Notes under the pieces: model-generated
Database searches by the model: none
Seen by the model: the letters and a program-made list of their open reading frames with translations, nothing else
Told to the model about the DNA's origin: nothing
Translations under genes and position numbers: made by a program
Shown: positions 45,415-54,253 of the stretch, in pieces
How positions within the stretch are numbered: the first letter of the stretch is position 1
How the letters are laid out: the number at the start of each line of letters is the position of its first letter
Origin: Bradyrhizobium tropiciagri
GTDB taxonomy: Bacteria > Pseudomonadota > Alphaproteobacteria > Rhizobiales > Xanthobacteraceae
NCBI RefSeq assembly: GCF_018130545.1
Contig: NZ_JAFCKF010000005.1
Coordinates: 248,001 to 312,000 of the forward strand
DNA: 64,000 bases
Reading direction: 5' to 3'

Positions 45415-46379
45415 TGCTGCAAGTCGCATCCGATCCGCTGATGAAAGTGGAAAACCTCGTCGTCGAATATTCGGTGGGCGGCAAGACCATCCATGCCGTC
45501 TCCGATGTCAGCCTCGAGATCGCCCGCGGCGAGACACTGGGGCTGGTCGGCGAATCCGGCTGCGGCAAGTCGACGCTCGGCCGCGCAGTGCTGCAATTGC
45601 GCCAGGCGGTCTCCGGCAAGGTGCTGTTCGACGGTCACGATCTCACCACCTTGAAAGGTGAAGCGCTGCGCCAGATGCGCCGCCGTGTGCAGCTGATCTT
45701 CCAGGACCCGATTGCCTCGCTCAATCCGCGGCGGCGGATCGGCGATATCGTCGCTGAGCCGCTGGTGATCGCCGGCGTCAAGGATCCCGAGGAACGCAAG
45801 CGGCGCGTAAGTGAAGTGCTGTCCGCCGTCGGCCTTGATCCGGTGCTGGTGAGCGGGCGGCTGCCGCATGAATTCTCCGGCGGCCAGTGCCAGCGCATCT
45901 GCATCGCGCGCTCGCTGGTGCTCAATCCGGAATTCGTGATCTGCGACGAGCCGGTGTCCGCGCTCGACGTTTCGATTCGTGCCCAGATCCTCAACCTGCT
46001 GGAGGAGATGAAGGCGCGCTACGGCCTGACCCTGCTGTTCATCGCCCACGACCTTGCGGTGGTCAAGGCGGTCTCGGATCGCGTCGCGGTGATGTATCTC
46101 GGCCGGCTCTGCGAGGTCGCTCCGTCTGAGCAGCTGTTCGCGCGGCCGGCGCATCCCTATACCGCGCTGCTCATCGAAGCGATTCCGGTGCCGGATCCGG
46201 ATGTCCGCCCGACCCAGAGCGTGCCGGTCGGCGAGCCGCCGTCGCCGATTGCGCCGCCGTCCGGCTGCCGCTTCCGCACCCGCTGCCCGCGGGCCGATGC
46301 GCGCTGTGCCAGCGAGGTGCCGGAACTGCGCGTGGTCGCACCGGGCCAATACGCGGCTTGCCATCATCCGCTGGTCTGA
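45411..46379 (+). CDS. Dipeptide-type ABC ATPase (DppF-like)
   Basis: A 322-residue ATPase with Walker A (GESGCGKST), Walker B ([12 protein letters not shown]) and H-loop (IAHDLAVV). The signature reads FSGGQCQRI. The C-terminal extension ends with [14 protein letters not shown], matching the cysteine motif of DppF/OppF proteins. It overlaps DppD by four bases (ATGA) and completes the importer. Confidence 0.92.
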
Positions 46380-46499
46380 ATAAGCGTCCCTTCAAGCGGG
46401 CCGCATGGCGGCTTGCTCGAAAATGGGGTCATGAGCGTTTGTCCCGCGCGGGCAGCCGTGGCAAGGTCCGCCGCAAGAACAAGCTTCGGGAGAACAGCG

Positions 46500-47570
46500 A
46501 TGAAGAGTTTCCAGGTCGTCGATTTCAACGCCCCCTTGAAAGAGGTCGATCAGCCGACGCCGCAGCCGTCCGGCACGCAGGTGCTGATCAAGGTCAAGGC
46601 TGCCGGCGTCTGCCACAGCGACCTGCACATCTGGGAGGGCGGCTATGATCTCGGCCATGGCCGCAAGCCGCTCTCGCTGAAGGACCGCGGCGTCTCGCTG
46701 CCGCGCACGATGGGCCATGAGACGGTCGGCGAGATCGTGGCGTTCGGGCCTGATGTCAGGGATGCCGACAAGGGCGGTCTCACGGTCGGCGATGTCGCGC
46801 TGGCGTACCCCTGGCTCGGCTGCGGCAAATGCCCGACCTGCCTCGGCGGCGACGAGAATATGTGCGCGATCAAGCCGAACGCGCTCGGCGTCTATTGCGA
46901 CGGCGGTTATGCCGATCACATGACGGTGCCGCATCCGAAATATCTGCTCAACCTCAGGGGGCTCGATCCGGTCACCGCCGCGCCGTACGCCTGCTCGGGA
47001 GTCACGACCTACAGCGCGCTGAAGAAGGTCGAGAAGGATTTCGACACACCGATCGTGATCTTCGGCGCCGGCGGTCTCGGCCTGATGGCGCTGTCGCTGT
47101 TGAAGGCGATGGGTGGCAAGGGCGCGATCGTGGTCGATATCGACGCCAGGAAGCGCGAGGCGGCTGAAGCTGCCGGCGCGCTCGCGACCGTCGACGGCAA
47201 GGCGCCCGACGCGCTGGAACAGCTGATCAAGAAGGCCGGCCAGCCGATCCGTGCCGCGATCGACCTGGTCGGCAATGCCCAGACCTCTCAGCTCGGCTTC
47301 GACTGCCTGACCAAGGGCGGCAAGCTCGTGATCGTCGGCCTGTTCGGCGGCGGCGCGCCGTGGGCGTTGCCGCTGATTCCGATCAAGGCGGTCACCATCC
47401 AGGGCAGCTATGTCGGCAATCTCAGAGAGACCCAGGAGCTGCTCGACCTGGTGCGGGCCAAGAAAATCCCGGCGATCCCGGTGACGCCGATGCCGCTGGC
47501 CAAGGCGAACGAGGCGTTGACCAATCTGCAGAAGGGCCAGCTCGTCGGCCGCGCCGTGCTGACGCCGTAA
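46500..47570 (+). CDS. Zinc-dependent alcohol dehydrogenase (MDR family)
   Basis: A 356-residue NAD(P)-dependent dehydrogenase. Catalytic zinc ligands are Cys38 (GVCHSDLH) and His73-Glu74 (MGHETVG). Structural zinc ligands are Cys108, Cys111, Cys114 and Cys122. The dinucleotide fold is IFGAGGLGLMAL. The start at 46500 has GGGAGAA upstream; an in-frame upstream ATG at 46413 lacks a site. It follows the Dpp-type importer by 120 bases and may oxidise an alcohol product of its substrate. Alcohol identity unknown. Confidence 0.92.
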   Translation: MKSFQVVDFNAPLKEVDQPTPQPSGTQVLIKVKAAGVCHSDLHIWEGGYDLGHGRKPLSLKDRGVSLPRTMGHETVGEIVAFGPDVRDADKGGLTVGDVALAYPWLGCGKCPTCLGGDENMCAIKPNALGVYCDGGYADHMTVPHPKYLLNLRGLDPVTAAPYACSGVTTYSALKKVEKDFDTPIVIFGAGGLGLMALSLLKAMGGKGAIVVDIDARKREAAEAAGALATVDGKAPDALEQLIKKAGQPIRAAIDLVGNAQTSQLGFDCLTKGGKLVIVGLFGGGAPWALPLIPIKAVTIQGSYVGNLRETQELLDLVRAKKIPAIPVTPMPLAKANEALTNLQKGQLVGRAVLTP

Positions 47571-47580
47571 TTTCTCTGCT

Positions 47581-47662
47581 GTCATTGCGAGGAGCGAAGC
47601 GACGCGGCAATCCATATCTGCACAAGTGGCGGCATGGATTGCTTCGCTTCGCTCGCATTGAC
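47581..47662. repeat. Palindromic repeat (family D) between ADH and dehydrogenase genes
   Basis: The arms GTCATTGCGAG (47581-47591) and CTCGCATTGAC (47652-47662) pair with one mismatch. Inner GCAATCCAT (47607-47615) and ATGGATTGC (47634-47642) pair perfectly. The same core occurs at 5589-5633. It overlaps the upstream extension of the next reading frame, supporting the later start at 47703. Confidence 0.75.
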
Positions 47663-47702
47663 GACTGACTGCCACGTCGCTTCGATCTCCAGAGGAATCC
47701 CC

Positions 47703-48785
47703 ATGTCTGCCAACGACGCACTCCACATCGCAGTTCTCGGTGGCGACGGCATCGGCCCCGAGGTGATGGCGCCGGCGCTCGAAGTCTTGCGCAAGATCGA
47801 GGGATCGGCAGGCCTCAAATTCCGCTTCACCGAGGCGTCGGCTGGCGCCGGCCATTACAAGGAAACCGGCAAGTCGATGCCGGACAGCACGATCAAGCTG
47901 TGCGAGGAGGCCGATGCGATCCTGCTCGGCGCCTGCGGCCTGCCGTCGGTGCGCTACCCCGACAATACCGAGATCGCGCCGCAGATCGAATTGCGCATGA
48001 TCTTCGATCTCTATGCCGGGGTGCGGCCCGCGCGATTGATCCCGGGCGTAAAGAGCACGATCGTCGGCGCCGATCAGAAAGGCATCGACCTCGTCGTGAT
48101 CCGGGAATCGACCGAAGGCCTGTTCGCCTCGATGGGCAAGGGCGTCGTCACCGACAGCGAGGCGCGCGAGACCATGGTGATCACGCGCCACACGTCCGAG
48201 CGGCTGTTCGAGTTCTCGTTCCGGCTCGCCGAGCGCCGCAAGGCACGCGGCAAGGTTGGTGGCGGGCTGACCTGCGTCGACAAGGCGAACGTGTTCAAGG
48301 CGTTCGCATTCTTCCGCAGCATCTTCGACGAGACCGCGAAGCGTCATCCCGACGTCAGGGCCGATCACCTCTACATCGACGCGACCGCGGCGGCGTTGGT
48401 GAAGCGTCCGTGGGACTTCGATGTCATGGTGACCGAGAACATGTTCGGCGACATCCTGTCCGATCTCACCGCCGGCCTGATCGGCGGCATGGGCATGGCG
48501 CCATCGGCCGATATCGGCGATCGCTATGCGGTGTTTCAACCGTGCCATGGCACGGCGCCCGACATCATGGGGCAGGGCAAGGCGAACCCGACTGCGATGA
48601 TCCTGTCTGCCGCGATGATGCTGGACTGGCTCGCCGACAAGCACGGTCTCGAAGGCGCAGCCGAAGCCGGCGAACGGATCGAGCGCGCGGTCGACAAGGT
48701 CTATGCCGGCGGCATCAAACCATTCGAGTTCGGCGGCAGCAACGGCACCGCCGATGTCGCGAAGGCCGTGCTGGCGGCGCTTTAG
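47703..48785 (+). CDS. Isocitrate/isopropylmalate dehydrogenase-family decarboxylating dehydrogenase
   Basis: A 360-residue NAD(P)-dependent beta-hydroxyacid dehydrogenase. The N terminus [13 protein letters not shown] and the family signature around [29 protein letters not shown] (seen as consecutive motifs) are clear. The substrate loop reads [12 protein letters not shown], closer to IDH/tartrate/homoisocitrate-type REXTEG than to LeuB. The ATG at 47703 has AGAGGAA. It could be a tartrate/malate- or isopropylmalate-like enzyme working with the catabolic genes upstream; the exact substrate is not decidable here. Convergent with the methyltransferase gene, 18 bases apart. Confidence 0.88.
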   Translation: MSANDALHIAVLGGDGIGPEVMAPALEVLRKIEGSAGLKFRFTEASAGAGHYKETGKSMPDSTIKLCEEADAILLGACGLPSVRYPDNTEIAPQIELRMIFDLYAGVRPARLIPGVKSTIVGADQKGIDLVVIRESTEGLFASMGKGVVTDSEARETMVITRHTSERLFEFSFRLAERRKARGKVGGGLTCVDKANVFKAFAFFRSIFDETAKRHPDVRADHLYIDATAAALVKRPWDFDVMVTENMFGDILSDLTAGLIGGMGMAPSADIGDRYAVFQPCHGTAPDIMGQGKANPTAMILSAAMMLDWLADKHGLEGAAEAGERIERAVDKVYAGGIKPFEFGGSNGTADVAKAVLAAL

Positions 48786-48803
48786 TGCAAGAGGTGAAAG
48801 TGG

Positions 48804-49775
48804 TTATTGCCAGGCGTTCGACGTCAGTCGCTCGGGCCGGCTGATCTCCCCGAGGAATCCGCCATTGTGGGCCAGCATCGTGTACCCCGCCGGCGCATAC
48901 ATGTCCTCGAGCACGAGCAGTTGCTGGCGCTTGGGCAGTTTGGCGTAGGCCTCTTCGAGCGCAGGTGAATTGAGCTTGCTCTTCGGATCGGTGCGCGCGA
49001 CCGGCATGGCGAAGCGGGCATTCAGCCTCGATTCCACCAGCAGTCCATTTCGCTCCAATGTGAAGCCATAAGGGACGCATGCCGCAAGACTGTTCGAAAC
49101 CAGTTTCCCGATGGTCTCCAGCGTGTACAGGACCTCGTAGTGGTTGACATAGGCGTCGACGATCATCGGATCGACGTCGGTCGGATCCTGGATCGCCCAT
49201 CCATACGGGAAGTCAGTGAATCCGAGGTGCTTTGCCGACTCGATCTTTTGTCCCAATTCGTCCCCGTGCAGGTGACTGAGCAGCCGCTTCCTGCGCATCC
49301 GCTCCCCTGAACCATATTCTCCGTACACGTAGAAGATCAGCACGCCAGTTGTGGTGAGAAGGCGGGACAGCCGATCGATCGCTTCGGCAGGCCGTTGCAG
49401 ATGATGCAGCACGCCCATGCACAGGATCACGTCGAATGGTCCGCCTTGCAGGTCCGCAGCCATGATGTCTCCGACCCGGAATGACACCGGCGCACCGGGG
49501 AAGGCTTCCCTGGCGCGTTCCGCGCAGGCAATCGAGTTCTCCGAATAGTCGATCCCGACATACTCATTGTCCGGAAACGCCGCGGCAAGCTCCAGCAATC
49601 GCAGGCCGGTGCCGGTGCCCGCATCGAGAATTCGCTTGCCCTTCAGGTGGTACCCGCAATCCAGACGAAGCAGCTTCACGAGATTGACCAGCTCCCGGTA
49701 TCCGCCATTGCTTGACGTATTGGTCGGGTAAGGAAATGCCTCGTACTGGCTCTTGAGCATGTCGACGTGCGTCAC
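48804..49775 (-). CDS. Class I SAM-dependent methyltransferase (biosynthetic cluster)
   Basis: A 323-residue methyltransferase. It opens with a QYEAFPYP motif (residues 10-17) seen in a group of tailoring methyltransferases; the SAM site is ILDAGTGTGLRLLELAAAFP (about 49-68) and motif VGIDYSENSI follows. The last 120 residues form an extra domain ending with EDMYAPAGYTML. It is the last gene of the five-gene operon, 31 bases after the acyltransferase gene. It probably methylates an intermediate or product of the carrier-protein pathway. O-, N- or C-methylation cannot be distinguished. Confidence 0.85.
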   Translation of the reverse strand: MTHVDMLKSQYEAFPYPTNTSSNGGYRELVNLVKLLRLDCGYHLKGKRILDAGTGTGLRLLELAAAFPDNEYVGIDYSENSIACAERAREAFPGAPVSFRVGDIMAADLQGGPFDVILCMGVLHHLQRPAEAIDRLSRLLTTTGVLIFYVYGEYGSGERMRRKRLLSHLHGDELGQKIESAKHLGFTDFPYGWAIQDPTDVDPMIVDAYVNHYEVLYTLETIGKLVSNSLAACVPYGFTLERNGLLVESRLNARFAMPVARTDPKSKLNSPALEEAYAKLPKRQQLLVLEDMYAPAGYTMLAHNGGFLGEISRPERLTSNAWQ

Positions 49776-49806
49776 GTAGATCTCCCTTTCACTCGGCGAT
49801 CACCGG

Positions 49807-51042
49807 CTATGGCAACAGCGTCGTATCGCCGTCCATTGGACCGGCGTACCAGCCGTTGCCGTCGGCGAGGAACCGGCCGAGGGATTCGTCCGCCGTCCGG
49901 TAGATCAGCGGATCGGTCGGATAGGTCCTGACATACGGCCTCCAGCGCATCAGGATTCGCCGTACGTGCGCGGGCAGCCCCACTACCTCGAAGAAGTCAT
50001 CGCCGGCGGCGACGGCATTCGCGTAGGCCGCCTCGAGCAGCGCCTCGGTCACCGCCGGGTCGTCCTCTTCCGACAGGATGTCGGCCAGCATCGCGCGGCG
50101 CAGGCCGGTCGTGCGGTCGGTCGAATGCTCGACGATGGCGTAGCCCGCCAGACGCCCGGCGCGGCGGCAGCACAGCACGGCGGCGCGCGACGAGCCGCCG
50201 GGGATGGTGAAGTGCCAGCGCAGCGATGCGGCACCGCGGTCCGCCATCAGCCGCGGCGCCTCGGCGAGCTTGGCTCGCCACAGCTCCTCGAACTCGTCGC
50301 CGATGTCGTTGACGTCGATTGCTGCGACGTCGAACCCGTCGCCGCGCCGTCCCCCGGGAGATCGTCTGGGGCCGCGGCGCAACCCCATGTCGGCCCGCAG
50401 CACTGTCGCGCCGAGCGCGCTCGCGATCGCGGCCGTCCCGCCCGACAGGCGGAACTTGGACGCCAGCGTCTGAGCGAACCGGGGCGGGTCCAGCACCCAG
50501 AACAGCACCTTGGCGAAGTCGGGCTGCGCCAGCGGCCGTGCGTGCAGCGCTTTGCACAGCCTGAGCGCGGACTCGATCGCGAACGTCACGAAGGTGAGAT
50601 CGACGCCGGGCTGCCGGAAGAACGCGGTCAGAAGTCCGATGCTGCGCGCGCGGTAGGCCGGATCGATCGCGAGGCCCGTGCCGACCGCGCCAACCAGCGT
50701 GCGGTCGCCGAGCCGGTAGAGCAGCGGCAAGCTGCCCTGGTAGCCGACGATGCCCGTTTCGGTCTCAAGCACCCAGCCCATGCCGGGCTGCGACCTGGTC
50801 GCCGCCAACACTGGGTTCTGCCGCCACAGCCGGTGCCAGTTCTCCGGGTTGTCCTTCGGCAGGCCGTAGCGTTCCTTCAGAGCCGCGACGGCCTCGAAGT
50901 CCGAGAACCGCACCTCGCGCTGCTTCGCCGGAGATGGCGGCCTGGCAAGCGTGTCCGGATCGACGCGACCAGCCACCGGCTCCGGCCGTGCCTTCAGCAG
51001 CGGCAGCAGGACGTCGGCAGCGAAGGTCTTGGCATAGGTCAT
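49807..51042 (-). CDS. GNAT-like acyltransferase (biosynthetic cluster)
   Basis: A 411-residue protein with a GNAT fold at about 45-180 (WHRLWRQNPV, then GWVLETETGIVGYQGSLPLLY and AIDPAYRARSIGLL as the CoA-pyrophosphate loop region) and a second GNAT-like half at about 255-395. The duplication is unusual in length compared with single-domain GNATs of about 170 residues. It may acylate or condense the carrier-bound amino acid. Its start overlaps the carrier-protein stop as ATGA, so the two are translationally coupled. Function is inferred from fold and neighbours only. Confidence 0.7.
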   Translation of the reverse strand: MTYAKTFAADVLLPLLKARPEPVAGRVDPDTLARPPSPAKQREVRFSDFEAVAALKERYGLPKDNPENWHRLWRQNPVLAATRSQPGMGWVLETETGIVGYQGSLPLLYRLGDRTLVGAVGTGLAIDPAYRARSIGLLTAFFRQPGVDLTFVTFAIESALRLCKALHARPLAQPDFAKVLFWVLDPPRFAQTLASKFRLSGGTAAIASALGATVLRADMGLRRGPRRSPGGRRGDGFDVAAIDVNDIGDEFEELWRAKLAEAPRLMADRGAASLRWHFTIPGGSSRAAVLCCRRAGRLAGYAIVEHSTDRTTGLRRAMLADILSEEDDPAVTEALLEAAYANAVAAGDDFFEVVGLPAHVRRILMRWRPYVRTYPTDPLIYRTADESLGRFLADGNGWYAGPMDGDTTLLP

Positions 51043-51320
51043 GACGGATGCGGCCTCAACTGCTCCGAGACGAACCGGCACAGCGGCCCGATCAGCGTCA
51101 TCTGTTCGGGGTCAAGGTTCTCGAAATCGATCTCCCTGTCGAAATGATCGCCCGCCGCCATCATCATCTCGACGAAGGCCAGCGAATCCAGCGCGCCCGA
51201 CAGCAGCAGGTCGTAGTCGTCGGGGAGATCGCGCAGCGGACGCTGTCCGCGGTCCTCCAGCTTCTGATTGAGGAAAGCTCCGAAGAACATGCGGACGTCG
51301 TTCGGTGTCGGACCGTTCAT
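51039..51320 (-). CDS. Discrete acyl/peptidyl carrier protein
   Basis: A 93-residue acidic protein with the phosphopantetheine attachment motif SGALDSLAF; Ser46 would carry the arm. Length and helices fit a stand-alone PCP/ACP. It overlaps the adenylation enzyme upstream and the acyltransferase downstream by four bases each, the tightest part of the operon, which argues that the three work on one tethered substrate. No phosphopantetheinyl transferase is in the window, so a housekeeping one must activate it. Confidence 0.85.
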   Translation of the reverse strand: MNGPTPNDVRMFFGAFLNQKLEDRGQRPLRDLPDDYDLLLSGALDSLAFVEMMMAAGDHFDREIDFENLDPEQMTLIGPLCRFVSEQLRPHPS

Positions 51321-52918
51321 TGATTGTCTCCCAAGACGGCCGGCATGGCCTTGCGGTCGTATTTGCCGTTGGCGTTGCGGGGTAACTGCTCGCGGACGTG
51401 CCAGCGTCGGGGCACCATGTAGTCCGGCAGCCGGGCGGCGACCGCCGCGCGAAGTGTGTCGAGATCGACCGGCCCGCCTTCGATCAGCACTTCGATGCCG
51501 CCATAGCCGCTTGCCGTGATCGGCCAGCCGATCGCCACGACGCCGTCGACGCCCGCGGCTTCGCGCACCACGGCCTCGACCTCGCCGAGCTCCACCCGGT
51601 GGCCGAGGATCTTCACCTGCGAATCCATGCGGCCGAGATGGGTGAGGGGACCATCGCCGGCGGGCCGGCGCACGCGGTCGCCGGTGCGGTAGAACATGTC
51701 CTTATGTCCGGGCGGGACGACGTAGGCCGCAGCGGTCTTCGCAGGATCCTTCCAGTAGCCGAGCGACATCTGCGGACCGCGCATCAGCAGCTCGCCGTCG
51801 GCGCCCGGCGCGACCTCGTTCAGCTGCTCGTCGACGACGAGCACGTCCATTCCCGGGAACGGCGCGCCGATCGGCACGATGCCCATCTCGGATTCGGCCG
51901 GCGTCTGTTTTGGATCCCACCGGTAGCCGGTGCACGCGATGGTGAGCTCGGTGGGACCGTAGATGTTCTCCACGACACTGTTCGGTGCGGCCATCGCCCA
52001 GGCCTCGGCGCTGCTTACGGGCAGCGGTTCGCCGCAGAACAGGCTCAGCCGGAGCAAGGGAAATGCTCCCCGCTTCAGCAAGCCCGTCTGCTTCATCAGC
52101 GCGACCATCGAGGGCACCGAGAACCAGACCGTCAGCCCCTGGTCGCGGATGAACCGTCCCGGATTGATCAGCGTCTTCTGCGAGGGACAGCACACGCATG
52201 CGCCGCGCTCCCACGCCACGAACATGTCGGATGCCGACAGATCGAACGTCATGTCGAAGGTTTGCGAGACGGCGTCGTGCTCGGTGATGGCGAAGCGCTC
52301 TACGGTATGATCGACATATGCTGTGACATTGCGATGCGCGACCATCACCCCTTTCGGGACCCCGGTGCTGCCGGACGTGAACAATAGATAGGCTATCGCG
52401 TCCTCGTGTGCTTCCGGGGCGCGCCAGTCGGCGTATGCCTCGAGATCGGCTGTCCCGACGACAGTGTGCCGGGGCCATCGCGCGCGATAGGGGCGTGGGT
52501 CGTCGAGACCGGGCGCGATCACGAGCAGCGGTTCGTCCGCGCCCTCCATCAGCGCGTCCATCTGCGGCAGGGAGTCGGTGTCGACGATGATCGAGCGGCA
52601 CTCCGAACGGACCAACATCGATCTGGTCCGCTCGATCGGGAAGGTGCGGTTGAGCGGCACGTAGCCGTGGCCGGCCAGCAGCGATCCGAGCACGCCGGCG
52701 AACGCCGTTGTGCTGCGATACGCGAACACGGCGGTCAGGGGCGTCGACGCCCCTTCGCGATGCGCCTGGATGCAGGCCGCGATGCGGATGGCGAGCTCGC
52801 GAAGCTGCCGATAGGACAGCGACGTGCCCTGCGCGACGACGGCAGCACGGTCGGGAAACAGCTGCGCCGAGCGCAGGAAGCCTGTCCACAACCCACGCGA
52901 TCCCGTGCGCAATTCCAT
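51317..52918 (-). CDS. Stand-alone NRPS-type adenylation enzyme
   Basis: A 533-residue AMP-forming ligase that activates an amino or carboxylic acid and should load the adjacent carrier protein. Core motifs: A3 LLFTSGSTGVPKG (178-190), A4 region FDMTFDLSASDMF (221-233), A5 NIYGPTE (318-324), A7 YRTGD (410-414), hinge near Asp432, and A10 NGKYDRK with the catalytic Lys519. All look intact. Asp222 sits where amino-acid-activating domains keep the amino-group-binding aspartate, so an amino acid is likely, but I do not assign one. It starts 14 bases after the monooxygenase gene, with a GAGGA site. Confidence 0.9.
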   Translation of the reverse strand: MELRTGSRGLWTGFLRSAQLFPDRAAVVAQGTSLSYRQLRELAIRIAACIQAHREGASTPLTAVFAYRSTTAFAGVLGSLLAGHGYVPLNRTFPIERTRSMLVRSECRSIIVDTDSLPQMDALMEGADEPLLVIAPGLDDPRPYRARWPRHTVVGTADLEAYADWRAPEAHEDAIAYLLFTSGSTGVPKGVMVAHRNVTAYVDHTVERFAITEHDAVSQTFDMTFDLSASDMFVAWERGACVCCPSQKTLINPGRFIRDQGLTVWFSVPSMVALMKQTGLLKRGAFPLLRLSLFCGEPLPVSSAEAWAMAAPNSVVENIYGPTELTIACTGYRWDPKQTPAESEMGIVPIGAPFPGMDVLVVDEQLNEVAPGADGELLMRGPQMSLGYWKDPAKTAAAYVVPPGHKDMFYRTGDRVRRPAGDGPLTHLGRMDSQVKILGHRVELGEVEAVVREAAGVDGVVAIGWPITASGYGGIEVLIEGGPVDLDTLRAAVAARLPDYMVPRRWHVREQLPRNANGKYDRKAMPAVLGDNQ

Positions 52919-52932
52919 CGAACGATCCTCGC

Positions 52933-54000
52933 CTAGCCTGCGAGGCCCTGACGCGCCGGATCGCGAAGCGCAAACGACTTCAGACGACGGGCCTTCGTCA
53001 GCGCCAGTGCGAAGACCTTCCCGGTGTGGACCAGCTCCTCGCGGGTGGGCGGGATGTCCAGAATGAACGTCCCGTAGCCGGCCGCGGCGTAGCGCGCGAG
53101 TTCGTCCGAGACGACCTCGTAGTCGCCGACCAGATATGGGCAGAAGGTCTTGTAGTTCTCGAACGGCACCAGCCAGTAGGGCGTGCCCTGGGCGGCGGTC
53201 TCGGCCGCGAGATCGGACATCTGCTTGTGCCATGCCGAGTCCGAGACCTTCATGGCGAGCTTGTGCGCCAGTTGTCCCTTCTTGTCGGTCGGGAAGCGCG
53301 TATGCGCGACCTGCCAGGCCTCTTCAGCACTGGCGCGGGTGATGATGCCGACCCGGATGCCCGAGCCCATGCAGTCGGCGTCCGCCTGCCCGTATTCTGC
53401 GCTCGGCTTGGGATACTTCACCGGCGTCGCGCCCAGCGCCTTGGCGGCCGCGAGCCCGGCTTCCGAGGAGCCCGACACGAACACGCCGGGCAGCAGCTCC
53501 GGCGCCAGCGGCGGGACCATCCTGAGGTTACGGATGACCTGGAATTCCCCTTCGAGGGTCACCGGCTCGGTGTTCTCCAGCAACAGCTTGATGATGCCGG
53601 TATACTCGACGAGCCTGGTATATCGCTTGTCGTGCGCGGTCGTATCGCCGAGCGCCGCCAGCTCGGTCGTGTAGCCGCCCGCGACCATGTTCAGATAGAG
53701 CCGGCGCCCGTACATATGCGCCAACGAACTCACCATCTTGGCGACGCTGTAGGGATGCATGTAGATCGGCTGCACCGCCACCAGCGGACAAAGCTCTTTG
53801 GTACTCTGCAGGATGACCTGCGAGACCAGCCAGGGATCGACCAGGGAATTTTCCGTGTAGACGAGAATCCCCTTGCACCCCGCCTCTTCGCTCCAGCGGG
53901 CGACGGCCTGCACTTGCTCGACATAGTCCGCCGCCGGGAACGCGCTGGATTGCGGGCACGTGCTGAAGACTTCGAACCGAATATCGGACAGCGCATCCAT
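52933..54000 (-). CDS. Luciferase-like (LLM class) flavin-dependent monooxygenase
   Basis: A 355-residue TIM-barrel flavoenzyme of the bacterial luciferase/alkanesulfonate monooxygenase superfamily, using FMNH2 from a separate reductase. Features shared with SsuD-like members are the SEEAGCKGILVYTENSLVDPWLVSQ strand-helix (given in parts), LVAVQPIYMHPYSVAKMVSSLAHMYGRR and LNMVAGGYTTELAALGD. In natural-product clusters such enzymes hydroxylate carrier-bound substrates or oxidise nitrogen. It is the first gene of the five-gene operon; its promoter lies in the 253-base gap shared with the carbamoyltransferase. A flavin reductase is not adjacent. Confidence 0.88.
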   Translation of the reverse strand: MDALSDIRFEVFSTCPQSSAFPAADYVEQVQAVARWSEEAGCKGILVYTENSLVDPWLVSQVILQSTKELCPLVAVQPIYMHPYSVAKMVSSLAHMYGRRLYLNMVAGGYTTELAALGDTTAHDKRYTRLVEYTGIIKLLLENTEPVTLEGEFQVIRNLRMVPPLAPELLPGVFVSGSSEAGLAAAKALGATPVKYPKPSAEYGQADADCMGSGIRVGIITRASAEEAWQVAHTRFPTDKKGQLAHKLAMKVSDSAWHKQMSDLAAETAAQGTPYWLVPFENYKTFCPYLVGDYEVVSDELARYAAAGYGTFILDIPPTREELVHTGKVFALALTKARRLKSFALRDPARQGLAG

Positions 54001-54253
54001 CGTCCACCTCCATGCGAAAGGCGTCCGAACGCCGTGATTTGGCGGAAAACCTCACGACGGTAGCATAGGCGTTCGGCAGCTCCCCGACGCAAAGGTGGTA
54101 CTCCGACAAGCGATGGGAACGAATGCCCTGCCGACTATTCCGGGGCGGCGCCCCAGCGCTTTTGCGGTCCTTGATTTCCTCGGCTGCTCTGCAACGATGC
54201 TGCGGAACCTGCTCGAAGTCCCTTGAGCGCGATCCGTCCAGGGGGTGTTGAAT
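54001..54253. promoter_or_regulatory. Divergent promoter region of the biosynthetic cluster
   Basis: This 253-base gap lies between the monooxygenase operon and the carbamoyltransferase. It contains a GGCGT-CCGA-ACGCC palindrome (54020-54033), a partial copy GGCGTTCGG near 54068, and a GC-rich GGGGC/GCCCC hairpin near 54142. No known sigma-factor consensus beyond housekeeping type is clear. Co-regulation of both sides is an inference. Confidence 0.4.

Noticed and set aside
46392-48644. A 750-codon minus-strand frame
   Set aside because: It is the shadow of the alcohol dehydrogenase and IDH-like genes, with no recognisable domain.
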